From Acidobacteriota bacterium (GTDB taxonomy: Bacteria > Acidobacteriota > Terriglobia > Acidiferrales > UBA7541): a stretch of DNA of 36,027 nt. Shown here piece by piece: positions 1-7,795 of the stretch. Both the position numbers and the translations under genes were made by a program. Numbering within the stretch: the stretch's first letter is position 1; the number at the start of each line of letters is the position of its first letter. The DNA lies in contig QHYZ01000095.1 in NCBI GenBank assembly GCA_003225295.1, positions 1-36,027 on the forward strand. The letters run 5' to 3'. Under the pieces are notes generated by a model. That model saw only the letters and a list, made by a program, of their open reading frames with translations, was not told where the DNA came from and searched no databases.

Positions 1-2
1 TT

Positions 3-799
3 CTGGAACAGAAAGTGGCGACGACACCGGAAGGGATGAAGCAGACATTTGAGAGGATACCGCGAAGTCTCATGGCCCTGGAGACCGGAACACATTCCCC
101 GTGGGTAAGCCGGCTGCTAAAGGAGCTGGGACACGAAGTGCTCGTGGCGCACGCGCAAAAGGTGAATTTGATCACCAAGAGCACTCGAAAAGATGATCGC
201 CACGATGCGCGGACACTGGCACGGCTGGCCAGAATCGATCCTGAGCTGTTGGGGCCGGTGCGGCATCGCAGCGCGAAAGCACAAATTCATCTGACGGTGA
301 TTCGGGCACGGGCGGCATTGGTGAGTGCAAGAACCGCCCTGGTGAACGCGGCGCGCGGGTTGGCAAAGTCTTATGGCCAGCGGCTGCACAAGTGTGGCAC
401 GCAGCAAGTGAGCCGGGAGCTGGCTGCTGAATTGAGCGTGGAGTTGCGAGAGGTCATAGAGCCGCTGCTCAAAGAAATCGAATCGTTAAACGAGCGCACC
501 AAGGAATACGACGTACGGATGGAGAAAATCGCAGGGAGAGCTACCCGCAAGTCGCGCTGATCAAACAGGTGAAGGGGGTAGGAACGCAGATCGCGCTGAC
601 GTATGTCCTGACCCTGGAAGATCCGCAGCGGTTCCCAAAGAGTCGCGACGTCGGCTGTTTTCTCGGGTTGCGCCCTGGGCGCAGGGACTCCGGAGAGAGC
701 CAGCCGCAGATGCACATCAGTAAAGAAGGAGACCCTTATTTGAGGACCATGCTCAAAGCTGCCTGCTTTTTTTGCTGCTTACCCCGATATGGCAGTTGA
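3..799 (+). pseudogene. IS110-family transposase remnant (5' end outside window, frameshifted, 3' truncated)
   Basis: The reading frame is already open at the window edge, so the gene starts upstream. The first segment (to 560) has the DEDD-transposase pattern of IS110 elements, including ALETGTHSPWV and the RKDDRHDARTLARLARIDP stretch with acidic catalytic residues. At about 530-540 the frame shifts by one base. The homologous reading continues as SYPQVALIKQVKGVGTQIA and runs into the C-terminal Transposase_20 part (VGCFLGLRPGRRDSGES, then HISKEGDPYLRTML). After YLRTML the family sequence stops and about 13 unrelated residues precede a TGA at 797-799. The usual last 40 or so residues are missing. 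The copy is therefore dead in two ways. The family assignment is firm; the exact IS subgroup is not. Confidence 0.88.
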
Positions 800-1126
800 G
801 ATGGCGGCATCAAGGCATTCAGCCGGATGGATGGGGCCCCGATCCTTTGCATCGAGATGGCGCTGAACAAAGCGTACACAGCTCTCTTCGGCGTCTCCAC
901 GCAGGACTTTTTCAACTTTATCAAAGGCGACCCGTCGCTTTTGGCTGGCATCCCCACGCTTTCGCGCGTGGCGGCTTGGGGTGGAGGGTTTCCCATTAAG
1001 GTGGACGGAGAAATTGTCGGGGCGATCGGGCTGAGCGGGGCGCCCGCCGTGCAGAACGACGTCGACTGCGCGAGAGCAGCCCTGGCCCTGGTGTCCGATG
1101 CGGTGCCCATTGGACTGAATCGGTAA
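800..1126 (+). pseudogene. HbpS/GlcG-type haem-degrading-domain protein, 5'-truncated
   Basis: From 800 the frame reads DGGIKAFSRMDGAPILCIEM and continues to the family's C-terminal GGGFPIKVDGEIVGAIGLSG and the final DCARAALALVSDAV helix. This is the second half of the HbpS/GlcG fold (PF03928 family), whose members are about 130-150 residues. The first 35-45 residues are absent. The fragment begins directly after the stop codon of the IS110 remnant and in the same frame, so it is the right side of a recombination or deletion junction. An internal ATG at 827 could start a 99-residue protein, but there is no clear ribosome binding site before it. It is best read as a remnant. In the family these proteins bind or degrade haem, or act as accessory proteins in operons. 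Confidence 0.8.
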
Positions 1127-1214
1127 CCAGAGCCGGCGACAGCTTCATTGTTCGCGAGGGACTGGACGCCAAAGAGCTAGTGAGAGACGAATGGACTTCA
1201 GAAGGAGAACTGAT

Positions 1215-1558
1215 ATGAATACACAGGTTGTTTTGATTACTGGTGCACTGACGGGAATTGGTCGGGCCACAGCTCTTGCGTTTGCCAAAGAAGGCTCACG
1301 CATTGTTATTTCTGGCCGGCGGGAGGAAGATGGCAAGAAACTTGTTGCTGAACTCCGCAAGCTAGGCGCGGAGGCTGAAATTCGTGAGCTCCGACGTGCG
1401 TTACGAAGAAGACGTACGAGCCTTAGTGGATAAGACTGTCGCGCGCTTTGGTCGTCTGGATGCTGCTGGCCCAGACCATCATGTTTCTCGCATCCGACAA
1501 GGCGTCGTTCATCACAGGTGCCTCGTACCTCGTGGACGGCGGCAAGACAGCCCAGTAA
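1215..1558 (+). pseudogene. Short-chain dehydrogenase/reductase, internally deleted and frameshifted
   Basis: The start ATG at 1215 follows a good ribosome binding site (AGAAGGAGAAC). The N-terminus has the SDR cofactor motif TGALTGIG at residues 9-16 and the RRE(E)DGKKL segment after beta-2. Near 1381-1390 the frame shifts; the next part (SSDVRYEEDVRALVDKTVA, then FGRLDAA) is in another frame. The sequence then jumps directly, in a third frame, to the SDR C-terminus (TIMFLASDKASFITGASYLV then DGGKTAQ), ending at the TAA at 1556-1558. The NNAG motif, the catalytic Ser and the YxxxK motif are gone, a loss of roughly 130 residues. It cannot be a working oxidoreductase. It lies 86 bp upstream of the intact SnoaL-like gene and was probably in an operon with it. 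Confidence 0.85.
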
Positions 1559-1644
1559 TTTCCTCGGCCGTCGCGTTTCTTGGTTCAGACACGCGACTCT
1601 CTTCTGAAGGCGTGACGCCATACCGAGATATTAGGAGAGGTACA

Positions 1645-2046
1645 ATGAATCAGACGATTGAATCGAAAAATAAAGCGCTTGTACTTGAAGCTTTCGACAC
1701 GCTGTTTAATAAGCGAGACTACGCAGCGGCTGAGCGCTATTGGTCGCCCAACTACATCCAGCACAGCGCCCATATCGAACCTGGTCGTGACGGCCTCTTT
1801 AAGCTCATCAAGAGCATCCCTCCGACGCTGAAGTACGAACTGGGAACGATTGTGGCGGAAAAAGAATTTGTGATCGTGCACGGGCGATTTTCGGGCTTCG
1901 GCCAGCCGGTGAACTGGATTGCGGCGGACATCGTTCGCGTCAAGGATGGCATTCTGGTCGAGCATTGGGATGTGATCGAAGACGAGGCCACACAAGAACA
2001 ATCAAAGAGTGGTCAGCCAATGTTCGGGGACAAGTTCCCGACCTAA
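1645..2046 (+). CDS. SnoaL-like / NTF2-fold protein (COG4922-type)
   Basis: This is an intact 133-residue protein. The start at ATG 1645 is set by TAGGAGAGG just upstream and by the family N-terminus (NKALVLEAFDTLFNKRDYAAAERYWSPNYIQHSAHI). The central GRDGLFKLIKS and the C-terminal DIVRVKDGILVEHWDVIEDE are characteristic of small SnoaL-like proteins with an NTF2 alpha+beta cone fold. Family annotations describe predicted aldol-condensation or small-molecule conversion activity, but substrates are unknown. There is no signal peptide, so it is cytosolic. A redoxin gene follows 56 bp downstream on the same strand, suggesting co-transcription. The longer open frame reaching back to 1384 is only the overlapping remnant of the deleted SDR. 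Confidence 0.88.
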   Translation: MNQTIESKNKALVLEAFDTLFNKRDYAAAERYWSPNYIQHSAHIEPGRDGLFKLIKSIPPTLKYELGTIVAEKEFVIVHGRFSGFGQPVNWIAADIVRVKDGILVEHWDVIEDEATQEQSKSGQPMFGDKFPT

Positions 2047-2102
2047 ACGAGTGGCCGACAAAAAGCAGAAATGTCGCATTGTCTTTGAGGAGGTTGAACC
2101 GC

Positions 2103-2699
2103 ATGAGAGCGGACATTGTACCTGGCGCGCTATTTCCCGATTATGAGCTGACCGATCACACCGGCAAACGTCGAAAGCTTTCCGATCTACAGGGGCCAGA
2201 TCCCATGATCCTTGTGCTCAGCCGGGGAGGATACTGCCCAAAAGATAGGCGTCAGGCCGAGGGTCTGGTACAACTTGACCACGAGATGGAAGTCGGTTAC
2301 TGCCGCCTGGTCACAATCAGTACCGACAACATGCTTCTGACGAATGAGTACCGCGACGGTGTCGGCGCTCATTGGACCTTTTTATCCGATCCGGGACGCA
2401 AGGTTCAGAAAGATCTCGAGATCGCCGAGTACACGGACCCCGAGCACAATCCGATGATCCCACATGTCATCGTCCTCGAACCTGGTCTCGTTATATTCAA
2501 GATCTACAATGGCTACTGGTTTTTTGGCCGACCGACCATTGAAGAGCTTCGGCAAGACCTGCGTGCGGTATTGAAGAAATGCCGTCCGGACTGGGACATT
2601 ACTAGGCCCGAACTGAAAGCCGCTTGGGAACAGGGTAAACGTGATCGCTTTTATCCGTATGGCAAGACCTACGGACAGGTGTTTCGGGAGCAAGAGTAA
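2103..2699 (+). CDS. Redoxin / AhpC-TSA family thioredoxin-fold protein
   Basis: This is a 198-residue protein. ATG 2103 is chosen because GAGGAGG lies about 10 bp upstream and the protein then begins with the peroxiredoxin-like PGALFPDYELTDHTGKRRKL. The thioredoxin-fold core carries one Cys at about residue 45 (SRGGYCPKDRR), at the position of the peroxidatic Cys, though the classic PxxxTxxC context is only loosely kept. A second Cys lies at about 67. It ends with a basic tail (GKRDRFYPYGKTYGQVFREQE). It probably reduces peroxides or serves as a thiol-disulphide exchange protein in the cytosol. It is the last gene of the plus-strand block and overlaps antisense sequence of the ArsR open frame. 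The fold assignment is good; the catalytic role is inferred. Confidence 0.82.
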   Translation: MRADIVPGALFPDYELTDHTGKRRKLSDLQGPDPMILVLSRGGYCPKDRRQAEGLVQLDHEMEVGYCRLVTISTDNMLLTNEYRDGVGAHWTFLSDPGRKVQKDLEIAEYTDPEHNPMIPHVIVLEPGLVIFKIYNGYWFFGRPTIEELRQDLRAVLKKCRPDWDITRPELKAAWEQGKRDRFYPYGKTYGQVFREQE

Positions 2700-3083
2700 A
2701 CGGCGATAGGGCTTCGCTTGCTCCGGCCCGACCGTAACCAGCTTCCGCGCTATTTTAAATAGAAGGAAGTTGCCGTGATTTTGTAGAGATCGGAACTCGC
2801 CAATAAGCGATCCATCAGAACGCGCCGATGGAGTGTCTAGGTATTTCCAGGAGGTTCTACCGACCGATTGGCGCGACCGGCAGATGATCAGCCCAGCTTC
2901 GCTCAGAATCTTGAGATGGTGAGAGACGGTTGCCGGGCTCACGCCACGCATCGACACGATCTCGCTGCTGTTGATGTGGTCGGTTGCTGAGATGGCCTCG
3001 AAAATTCGCAGGCGAGTCTCATCGGCCAGGGCTTTTGATATTTTCACAGGTGTGACGACAGAATTCAAAATGGAGCGATCCAT
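2382..3083 (-). CDS. ArsR/SmtB-type winged-helix regulator with an anomalous C-terminal extension
   Basis: From ATG 3083 the protein reads through a typical ArsR winged helix: KALADETRLRIFEAISATDH, then SSEIVSMRGVSPATVSHHLK and ILSEAGLIICRSR. The helix-turn-helix recognition helix (VSPATVSHHLKIL) is clear. ArsR-type proteins usually end after about 90-120 residues, but this frame continues for 233 residues and runs antisense through the last 318 bp of the redoxin gene. The beta-wing (SVGRTSWKYLD) already departs from the family. A small indel near 2860-2890 may have put the frame into non-genuine sequence. No metal-binding Cys pair (ELCVCEL type) is present. A longer start at 3185 is open but adds residues unlike the family. 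The DNA-binding role is well supported; the 3' end is not. Confidence 0.6.
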   Translation of the reverse strand: MDRSILNSVVTPVKISKALADETRLRIFEAISATDHINSSEIVSMRGVSPATVSHHLKILSEAGLIICRSRQSVGRTSWKYLDTPSARSDGSLIGEFRSLQNHGNFLLFKIARKLVTVGPEQAKPYRRLLLLPKHLSVGLAIRIKAITFTLFPSGFQFGPSNVPVRTAFLQYRTQVLPKLFNGRSAKKPVAIVDLEYNETRFEDDDMWDHRIVLGVRVLGDLEIFLNLASRIG

Positions 3084-3245
3084 AGAGTGAGACAGTTCTA
3101 TACTCACAATTGCTGACGCCGTGCCGCTCCGCCATTGACGCCCTACATGATCGGCGTGGCGGTTGGTGACATAGATCGTCTCCAAACTTGAAGCTTCTAC
3201 GGCTTCGTTGTTGTTGTTTCTGGTTCCTTCGAAAGTAGAGCCACA

Positions 3246-4249
3246 TCAGTAGTCGACAAACTTGAACAGGATCTTTCCGCTGCGATTCGATTTCAAAGAT
3301 TGCTTGAACGCTTCCTTGAACTGGTCGAGCGGGTACACATGCTCCACTGCGGCGGAGAGCGATCCACCAGCTACGAGGTCTCCCAGCTTCTGGTAAATCT
3401 CTTCGATCTCTGTGCGCGGCGCGTTGCGTATCCAATTGATGAGCCAGAATCCGTGGAGGCTAAGACCCCGCTAAGACCACGGTAGATGAACTCCCTGGGC
3501 GGCATAGCTGGGAACTGCCCACTTTGAAGGCCGCAGACGACAACCGAGCCGCCAGGTTTAAGCGATTTGGCCAACTCGCCCACGGGAGCTCCACCCACCG
3601 TATCGAGGACGAGGCTAAGTTTCTCCCCGTCGAGAGCCTCCTCAATATCCTTGTGTAGGTTGCCGCCTTGGAGGACTACGCGGTCACCTCCCCACTCCCG
3701 CACCTGTTCGGCAGCTTCTTCCCGCCGGACGACATTCACCGTCTTGACTCCTGCAAGCTTCGCGAGTGCAATGATGTACTGCCCCATGGCCGCGTTGGCT
3801 GCGGTTTGACCGATCCAGTCGCCGGGCATCAGGGAAACGTATCGGTTCAGCAAGAGATAGGCAGTAACCGGGTTAATCCCTATCATAGCAAGTTGCAGGG
3901 GATCGGCTTCGTCGCTCATCGGCACGAGGTTGCGCACTGGGGCGACAACTTGGTCTGCCCAGGTGCCCTGCTCGTAGGTCGGGATAATCAGGACTCGCTT
4001 TCCCCGCAGAGCAACATCAACCTTCGATCCGATCTTTGCAACTCGGCCAACACCCTCCGCGCCTACCGAGGATGGGAAGGTCGGCCGAACGCCGTACATG
4101 CCGCGGACAAACACAAAGTCTGATGGATTGAGCGGGGCCGCTTCCATCGAGATTAGAACTTCTTCCGGGCCAAGAGCCGGATCCGGCACTGTACTGAGTT
4201 CGATGACATCGGAAGGTTCGCCATGAGCTACGAGTTGCAACTGCCGCAT
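3246..4249 (-). pseudogene. Medium-chain reductase (enoyl-reductase/quinone-reductase-like, ETR_like type), broken by an 11-bp tandem duplication
   Basis: ATG 4249 follows AGGAG at the right distance. The N-terminal GroES-like domain reads AAPLNPSDFVFVRGMYGVRP then SSVGAEGVGRVAKIG. The Rossmann part reads MIGINPVTAYLLLNRYVSLM then IGQTAANAAMGQYIIALAKL and LVLDTVGGAPVGELAKSLKP. This matches 2-enoyl thioester reductase-like proteins of the zinc-independent MDR group, which reduce enoyl or quinone substrates with NADPH. At 3458-3481 the unit GGTCTTAGCGG (minus-strand sense) is repeated, shifting the frame after REFIYRGLS. Removing one copy restores LHGFWLINWIRNAPRTEIEE and a normal end (KSNRSGKILFKFVDY, stop at 3246). 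The ArsR gene follows downstream on the same strand. Confidence 0.88.
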
Positions 4250-4458
4250 TAGAAAACTCCTTTCGTTCGAAACAATTTTTCCGGTAAGCAACAACTCGAA
4301 CATGCCGCTTACACGAATACAGATCGCGTCCTTGCCTGTAAGGACGAATCCTCATGGTCCACTACGCGAGTGACTCCCTCTCTCTGTCACCCACCTTCGA
4401 TGAGCCATGAGACCGGCGCGCCTCGAGTTAGCGATGCTTTCGTACTACGCGCTCGGCA

Positions 4459-5058
4459 TCACACCCGCTGCTGAGCGGGCTCACCAATCCTGTATCGCCG
4501 CGCCGGCACGGAATTCCCGAAACGCTGCGAGATGGCGCGGCACGCGGCCTCAAAACGGGTCCATTCGTCTCCATCATGAAGGCCGGGGATCGTCACCAGT
4601 TCGCCCTGGTCGAGCCCGACCAGCGCTGCATCGACCATGTCTTCCACCGGCATGACGATCGACGGAGGCAGTTTCTGCCATGGGAGGCCGGCGATCTCCC
4701 AGAGGTCGGTCGCGGTCGCGCCCGGCAGCACCGCCTGGACGCGGATACCTTTGTCGGCGAGCTCGTTCTGCAGAGAATGGCGGAACGCAAGGACATAGGC
4801 TTTGCTCGCGCCGTATACACCGTTGAGCGCCTCGGGCGAGACGCCCACCACCGATCCGATGTTGATGATCGTCCCATTGCCGCGCGCGACAAATGCAGGA
4901 GCTGCTGCATAGGTCAGGCGCGTAAGCGCAGTAATGTTGAGAGCGATTATTTCGTCCATCTTGTTAACGTCGGCATTCAGCAGCGACGCAACGGAAGCCG
5001 TGCCGGCATTGTTGATGAGCATGGTGATGCCATTCCGTAGCGTAGCCTCGAACGAGCA
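4459..5058 (-). pseudogene. Short-chain dehydrogenase, N-terminus missing
   Basis: The minus-strand frame carries the SDR second half: MLINNAGTASVASLLNADV (NNAG motif), ALNITALTRLTYAAAPAFVA, the INIGSVVGVSPEALNGVYGASK segment with catalytic Ser and YxxxK, then GIRVQAVLPGATATDLWEIA and a C-terminus ending ARRYRIGEPAQQRV. The first 70-80 residues with the TGxxxGIG cofactor loop are missing. Homology stops near 5050-5060, where plus-strand ADOP permease sequence begins. The frame stays open further upstream to 5571, but only as antisense of the permease. This would have been a YdfG-like NADP-dependent oxidoreductase; without the cofactor loop it should be inactive. Confidence 0.82.
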
Positions 5059-5905
5059 CCCGGAGCTTTCTTCAACGACGTCGACCCACCCTATTTCGAC
5101 ACACTCCGCATTCGTATGATCCTCGCCCGCGCTTTCACAGACGCCGACAGTGAAACAGCTCCGCTCGTCGCGATTATCAACGAGACGATGGCTAGGCATT
5201 TTTGGCCTGGAGAAGACCCAATAGGCAAACGCTTTAGTCTGATCAGCGATGTCGGCCCATTCGTCGAGATCGTAGGTGTTGCGCGCGACGGCAAATACCG
5301 CATTCTCGCTGAAGACCCGCAACCTTACTTTTATGTCCCTCTCACCCAGCACTTCACTGCGCAGCGTACCCTGCAGATTCGTTCCTCGATGCCTCCTGAA
5401 TTGCCTGCCCCCCCTAGTCCAACACGAAGTACAGGCGCTCGATGCTAGTGACCCCATCGAAGAAATCCAAACGATGAGGGAATCGCTGGGCGGCACATTG
5501 GGATATTTCATCTTTCGACTCGGAGCGTCGCTCGCGGCGGCCATGGGCCTGCTCGGATTGCTTCTCGCCATCGTCGGCGTCTACGGCGTAGTTTCCTACG
5601 CCGCAACGCAGCGCACGCAAGAGCTCGGCGTTCGCATGGCGCTCGGAGCAAGCCCGCGCCAGATTCTCGCACTCCTCCTCAGGCAAGGCGCGCAACTAGT
5701 AGCCGCTGGCTTGCTCTTCGGCCTCGTCGGCGCCTGGACCCTCACGCGCGCCATGTCCCACATGCTTGTCGGCGTCAGCCCAAGCGATCCGCTCACCTCT
5801 CTATCTGTAGCGGCTCTGCTCTCTTTCATCACGCTACTCGCCTGCTGGATTCCCGCGCGCCGGGCCATGCGCATCGATCCAATAGTCGCGTTGCGCTACG
5901 AATGA
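5048..5905 (+). pseudogene. ADOP/MacB-FtsX-type permease, C-terminal half with a frameshift
   Basis: The homology starts in the periplasmic MacB_PCD-like domain (PPYFDTLRIRMILARAFTDA, then VAIINETMARHFWPGEDPIG) and goes on through EIVGVARDGKYR. At 5408-5414, a run of seven C, the frame shifts. The continuation is LVQHEVQALDASDPIEEI, then the C-terminal FtsX domain: GLLLAIVGVYGVVSYAATQR, QELGVRMALGASPRQILALL and CWIPARRAMRIDPIVALRYE at the end. Three transmembrane segments and the typical TQRTQELGVRMALGA motif are visible. ADOP permeases are about 800-900 residues; the N-terminal half is missing. The family is greatly expanded in Acidobacteriota and its substrates are mostly unknown. The C-run slip could be a sequencing error, but the N-terminal loss is not. 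Confidence 0.86.
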
Positions 5906-6082
5906 ATCGGAAATCTCCTCCAATCGCCCTGGAAGCCCGACAGTATGAAGCTCTACCGGTACTTGCAGCCAATTCCGGCCGTTTGACGGGCAACCGGGAA
6001 GTTGGTCCGTCGGATTACTACGGACAAACGTTGTCCGGTGGACCTGGTACAAAAGCTGACATTTCCTAGACCGGTGACATAC

Positions 6083-7683
6083 CTACTGTGGCTTCGCGTA
6101 TTCCGCTTTCGCTTGTTTGAGGATAGGGATATCGGGGTCGGCGTCTTTCCACACCGTGAGGAAATCCTGATAAGCCGTCTTGGCTTGGCGATGTTCCCCT
6201 GGATGGTATTGGCACGAGCAAGTCCGAGATGCGCTAACGCTCCCGTCCAACAGTTCCAGACAATGCCGCCGTGGTCGAGAATCTTCTGAAACTCGGCGGC
6301 GGCAGCACTGCCCTGTCCGGCCGCCAGGTGCGCCTCTCCGCGCACATACACCGGATAGAGGCAGGAAATATTGATGACGAACCAAATTTGCCCCAGCTCG
6401 CTGGGTGATGCAGCTTGCGGAGCATTCAGAGCGGAAGCTGGGTTCTTTCTGTCCAGAGCCAGTTTTGCCTGAATCACTGGCAGCCAATGCGACTGCATCT
6501 GAGTGTCCAGCGGAAAGCGTTTCCCTAAGTCTTGCGCCAAGGACTCGGCTCGTGACGTATCGCCCGCCATCGCAAACGCAAGCGCGGCTTCGCTCTCGGC
6601 GCCCAAACTCGCGGGAGCAAGCTTCAAAGCCTTAGCCGCTGTCTGCCGGGCTTCGGGGGCGTTGCCGTAAGCGGCTTCCCTCTGGGCAGCAATCGCCTGA
6701 AATATTGCCCCGTTTTCTTTGTTGTCTGCGCGGATGGCGGAATCCACAGCCCTCTTGGTCAATTCCCGCGCCTTGCCAAGATGACCGCCATATCCTTCGG
6801 TGTCAGATTCGAGCGCAAGTCCCCAGCTCTCAAACTGTGGCCTGTCCGCATACCACTTTTGCTGTTCGGACATCGCAGCAGAATCCGCCCCGAGAAAAGC
6901 AAGAGCATAGAGAACATTATGGAAATAGAAATCATCTATTCTCTGCACCTGCGCCCCGTGGATGATCTGGCGTGCCTCGTCGAAGTGTTGTAAGGCAAGG
7001 GAGTAGTGGGCGAGATTGGCGAACGCATTGTCTCGATCCGCTGCAAGGCGCATGGCTTGCCTACAAATTTCCGCAGCCTTCTCGTACTGCCCCCGGGAGG
7101 CGTACAGCACGGCCAAATTGACGTACGCGCCAGCTTCCCGGGGGTAGCTCTCAATCTCCTCCTGAAACGTCTGGGCCGCTTTATCGAGTTCCCCGGTAAC
7201 AATGGCATAGAAGTGGGCGGTGATCGCCAGCTTCTCGCGTTCACTAGCATGTTCCCGCATCCGGAACTCTTTGGTGAAATACTCGCTGGCCCGCCCAACT
7301 TCGTCGAGACTGGCGTAGTCGCCGCCCACTGCGCTGTAGCCCATGGCGAAATTCGGATCAAGCTGGATGGCACGTTGGTGGTACGCCAGGGCGGGGGCGG
7401 GTCCTTTCTCTCCGTAAGTCTTCATGCCCTGGCTATATGCCTTCAGCGCTTCGAGCGAAGACGTGGTGACCTGTTCGAGAGGTGCATTATACTTCTCCAC
7501 CGCAGCCAGCGATTCGCCTGGTTCGCGGCGCAGCTTGGACGCCGCCCCGCCCAGCACATTCAGCACCTTTTCCTTGGACACCGCAGTCACCTGCTCCTCT
7601 GCCAGCGGGCCAAGACAATTCAATTGACAGCCGTTACATGGCGTATATAATCGGCGGTCATAACCCGAGAGGCACATAGTCAA
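6083..7683 (-). pseudogene. TPR-repeat protein, probable C-terminal part of a kinase- or winged-helix-TPR protein; frameshifted
   Basis: The recognisable part begins near 7614 (PLAEEQVTAVSKEKVLNVLG) and continues through tandem TPR units: AYHQRAIQLDPNFAMGYSAV, AYVNLAVLYASRGQYEKAAE, NLAHYSLALQHFDEARQII, ESEAALAFAMAGDTSRAES. It then reaches YPVYVRGEAHLAAGQGSAAA and a final IVWNCWTGALAHLGLARA. In acidobacterial relatives this region follows a Ser/Thr-kinase or winged-helix domain, which is absent here. Residues 1-23 of the open frame look unrelated, so the gene is 5'-truncated. One base is missing at about 6179-6188; the other frame completes KTAYQDFLTVWKDADPDIPI and ends EYAKPQ at 6083. TPRs mediate protein-protein contacts; no partner can be named. 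Confidence 0.82.
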
Positions 7684-7684
7684 A

Positions 7685-7751
7685 GAAGTACGTCACTCCT
7701 GATTGACCGCGACCTGCTTCTGTCCGCTCACAAGATTTTGAGACGTACTTC
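7685..7751. promoter_or_regulatory. Perfect 10-bp inverted repeat in the leader of the peroxidase operon
   Basis: GAAGTACGTC at 7685-7694 is the exact reverse complement of GACGTACTTC at 7742-7751, with 47 bp between them. Both lie in the 112-bp gap before the peroxidase start codon. The spacing suggests two operator half-sites bound by a dimer or by looping, or a long-range RNA stem. No convincing -35/-10 pair could be fixed between the arms; a TTGACC at 7703 lacks a matching -10. Function is inferred from symmetry and position only. Confidence 0.4.
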
Positions 7752-7795
7752 GGTGCTGCACGGCCCACGAGTTCGCAATCCGGGGGAGGAACATC

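Noticed and set aside
5059-5571. Minus-strand open frame extending the SDR remnant upstream
   Set aside because: The sequence is antisense to clear ADOP permease coding sequence and its translation has no SDR character before the TMLINNAG segment.
7695-7740. Sigma-70 promoter for the peroxidase operon
   Set aside because: TTGACC at 7703 is a passable -35, but nothing resembling TATAAT lies 16-18 bp downstream.
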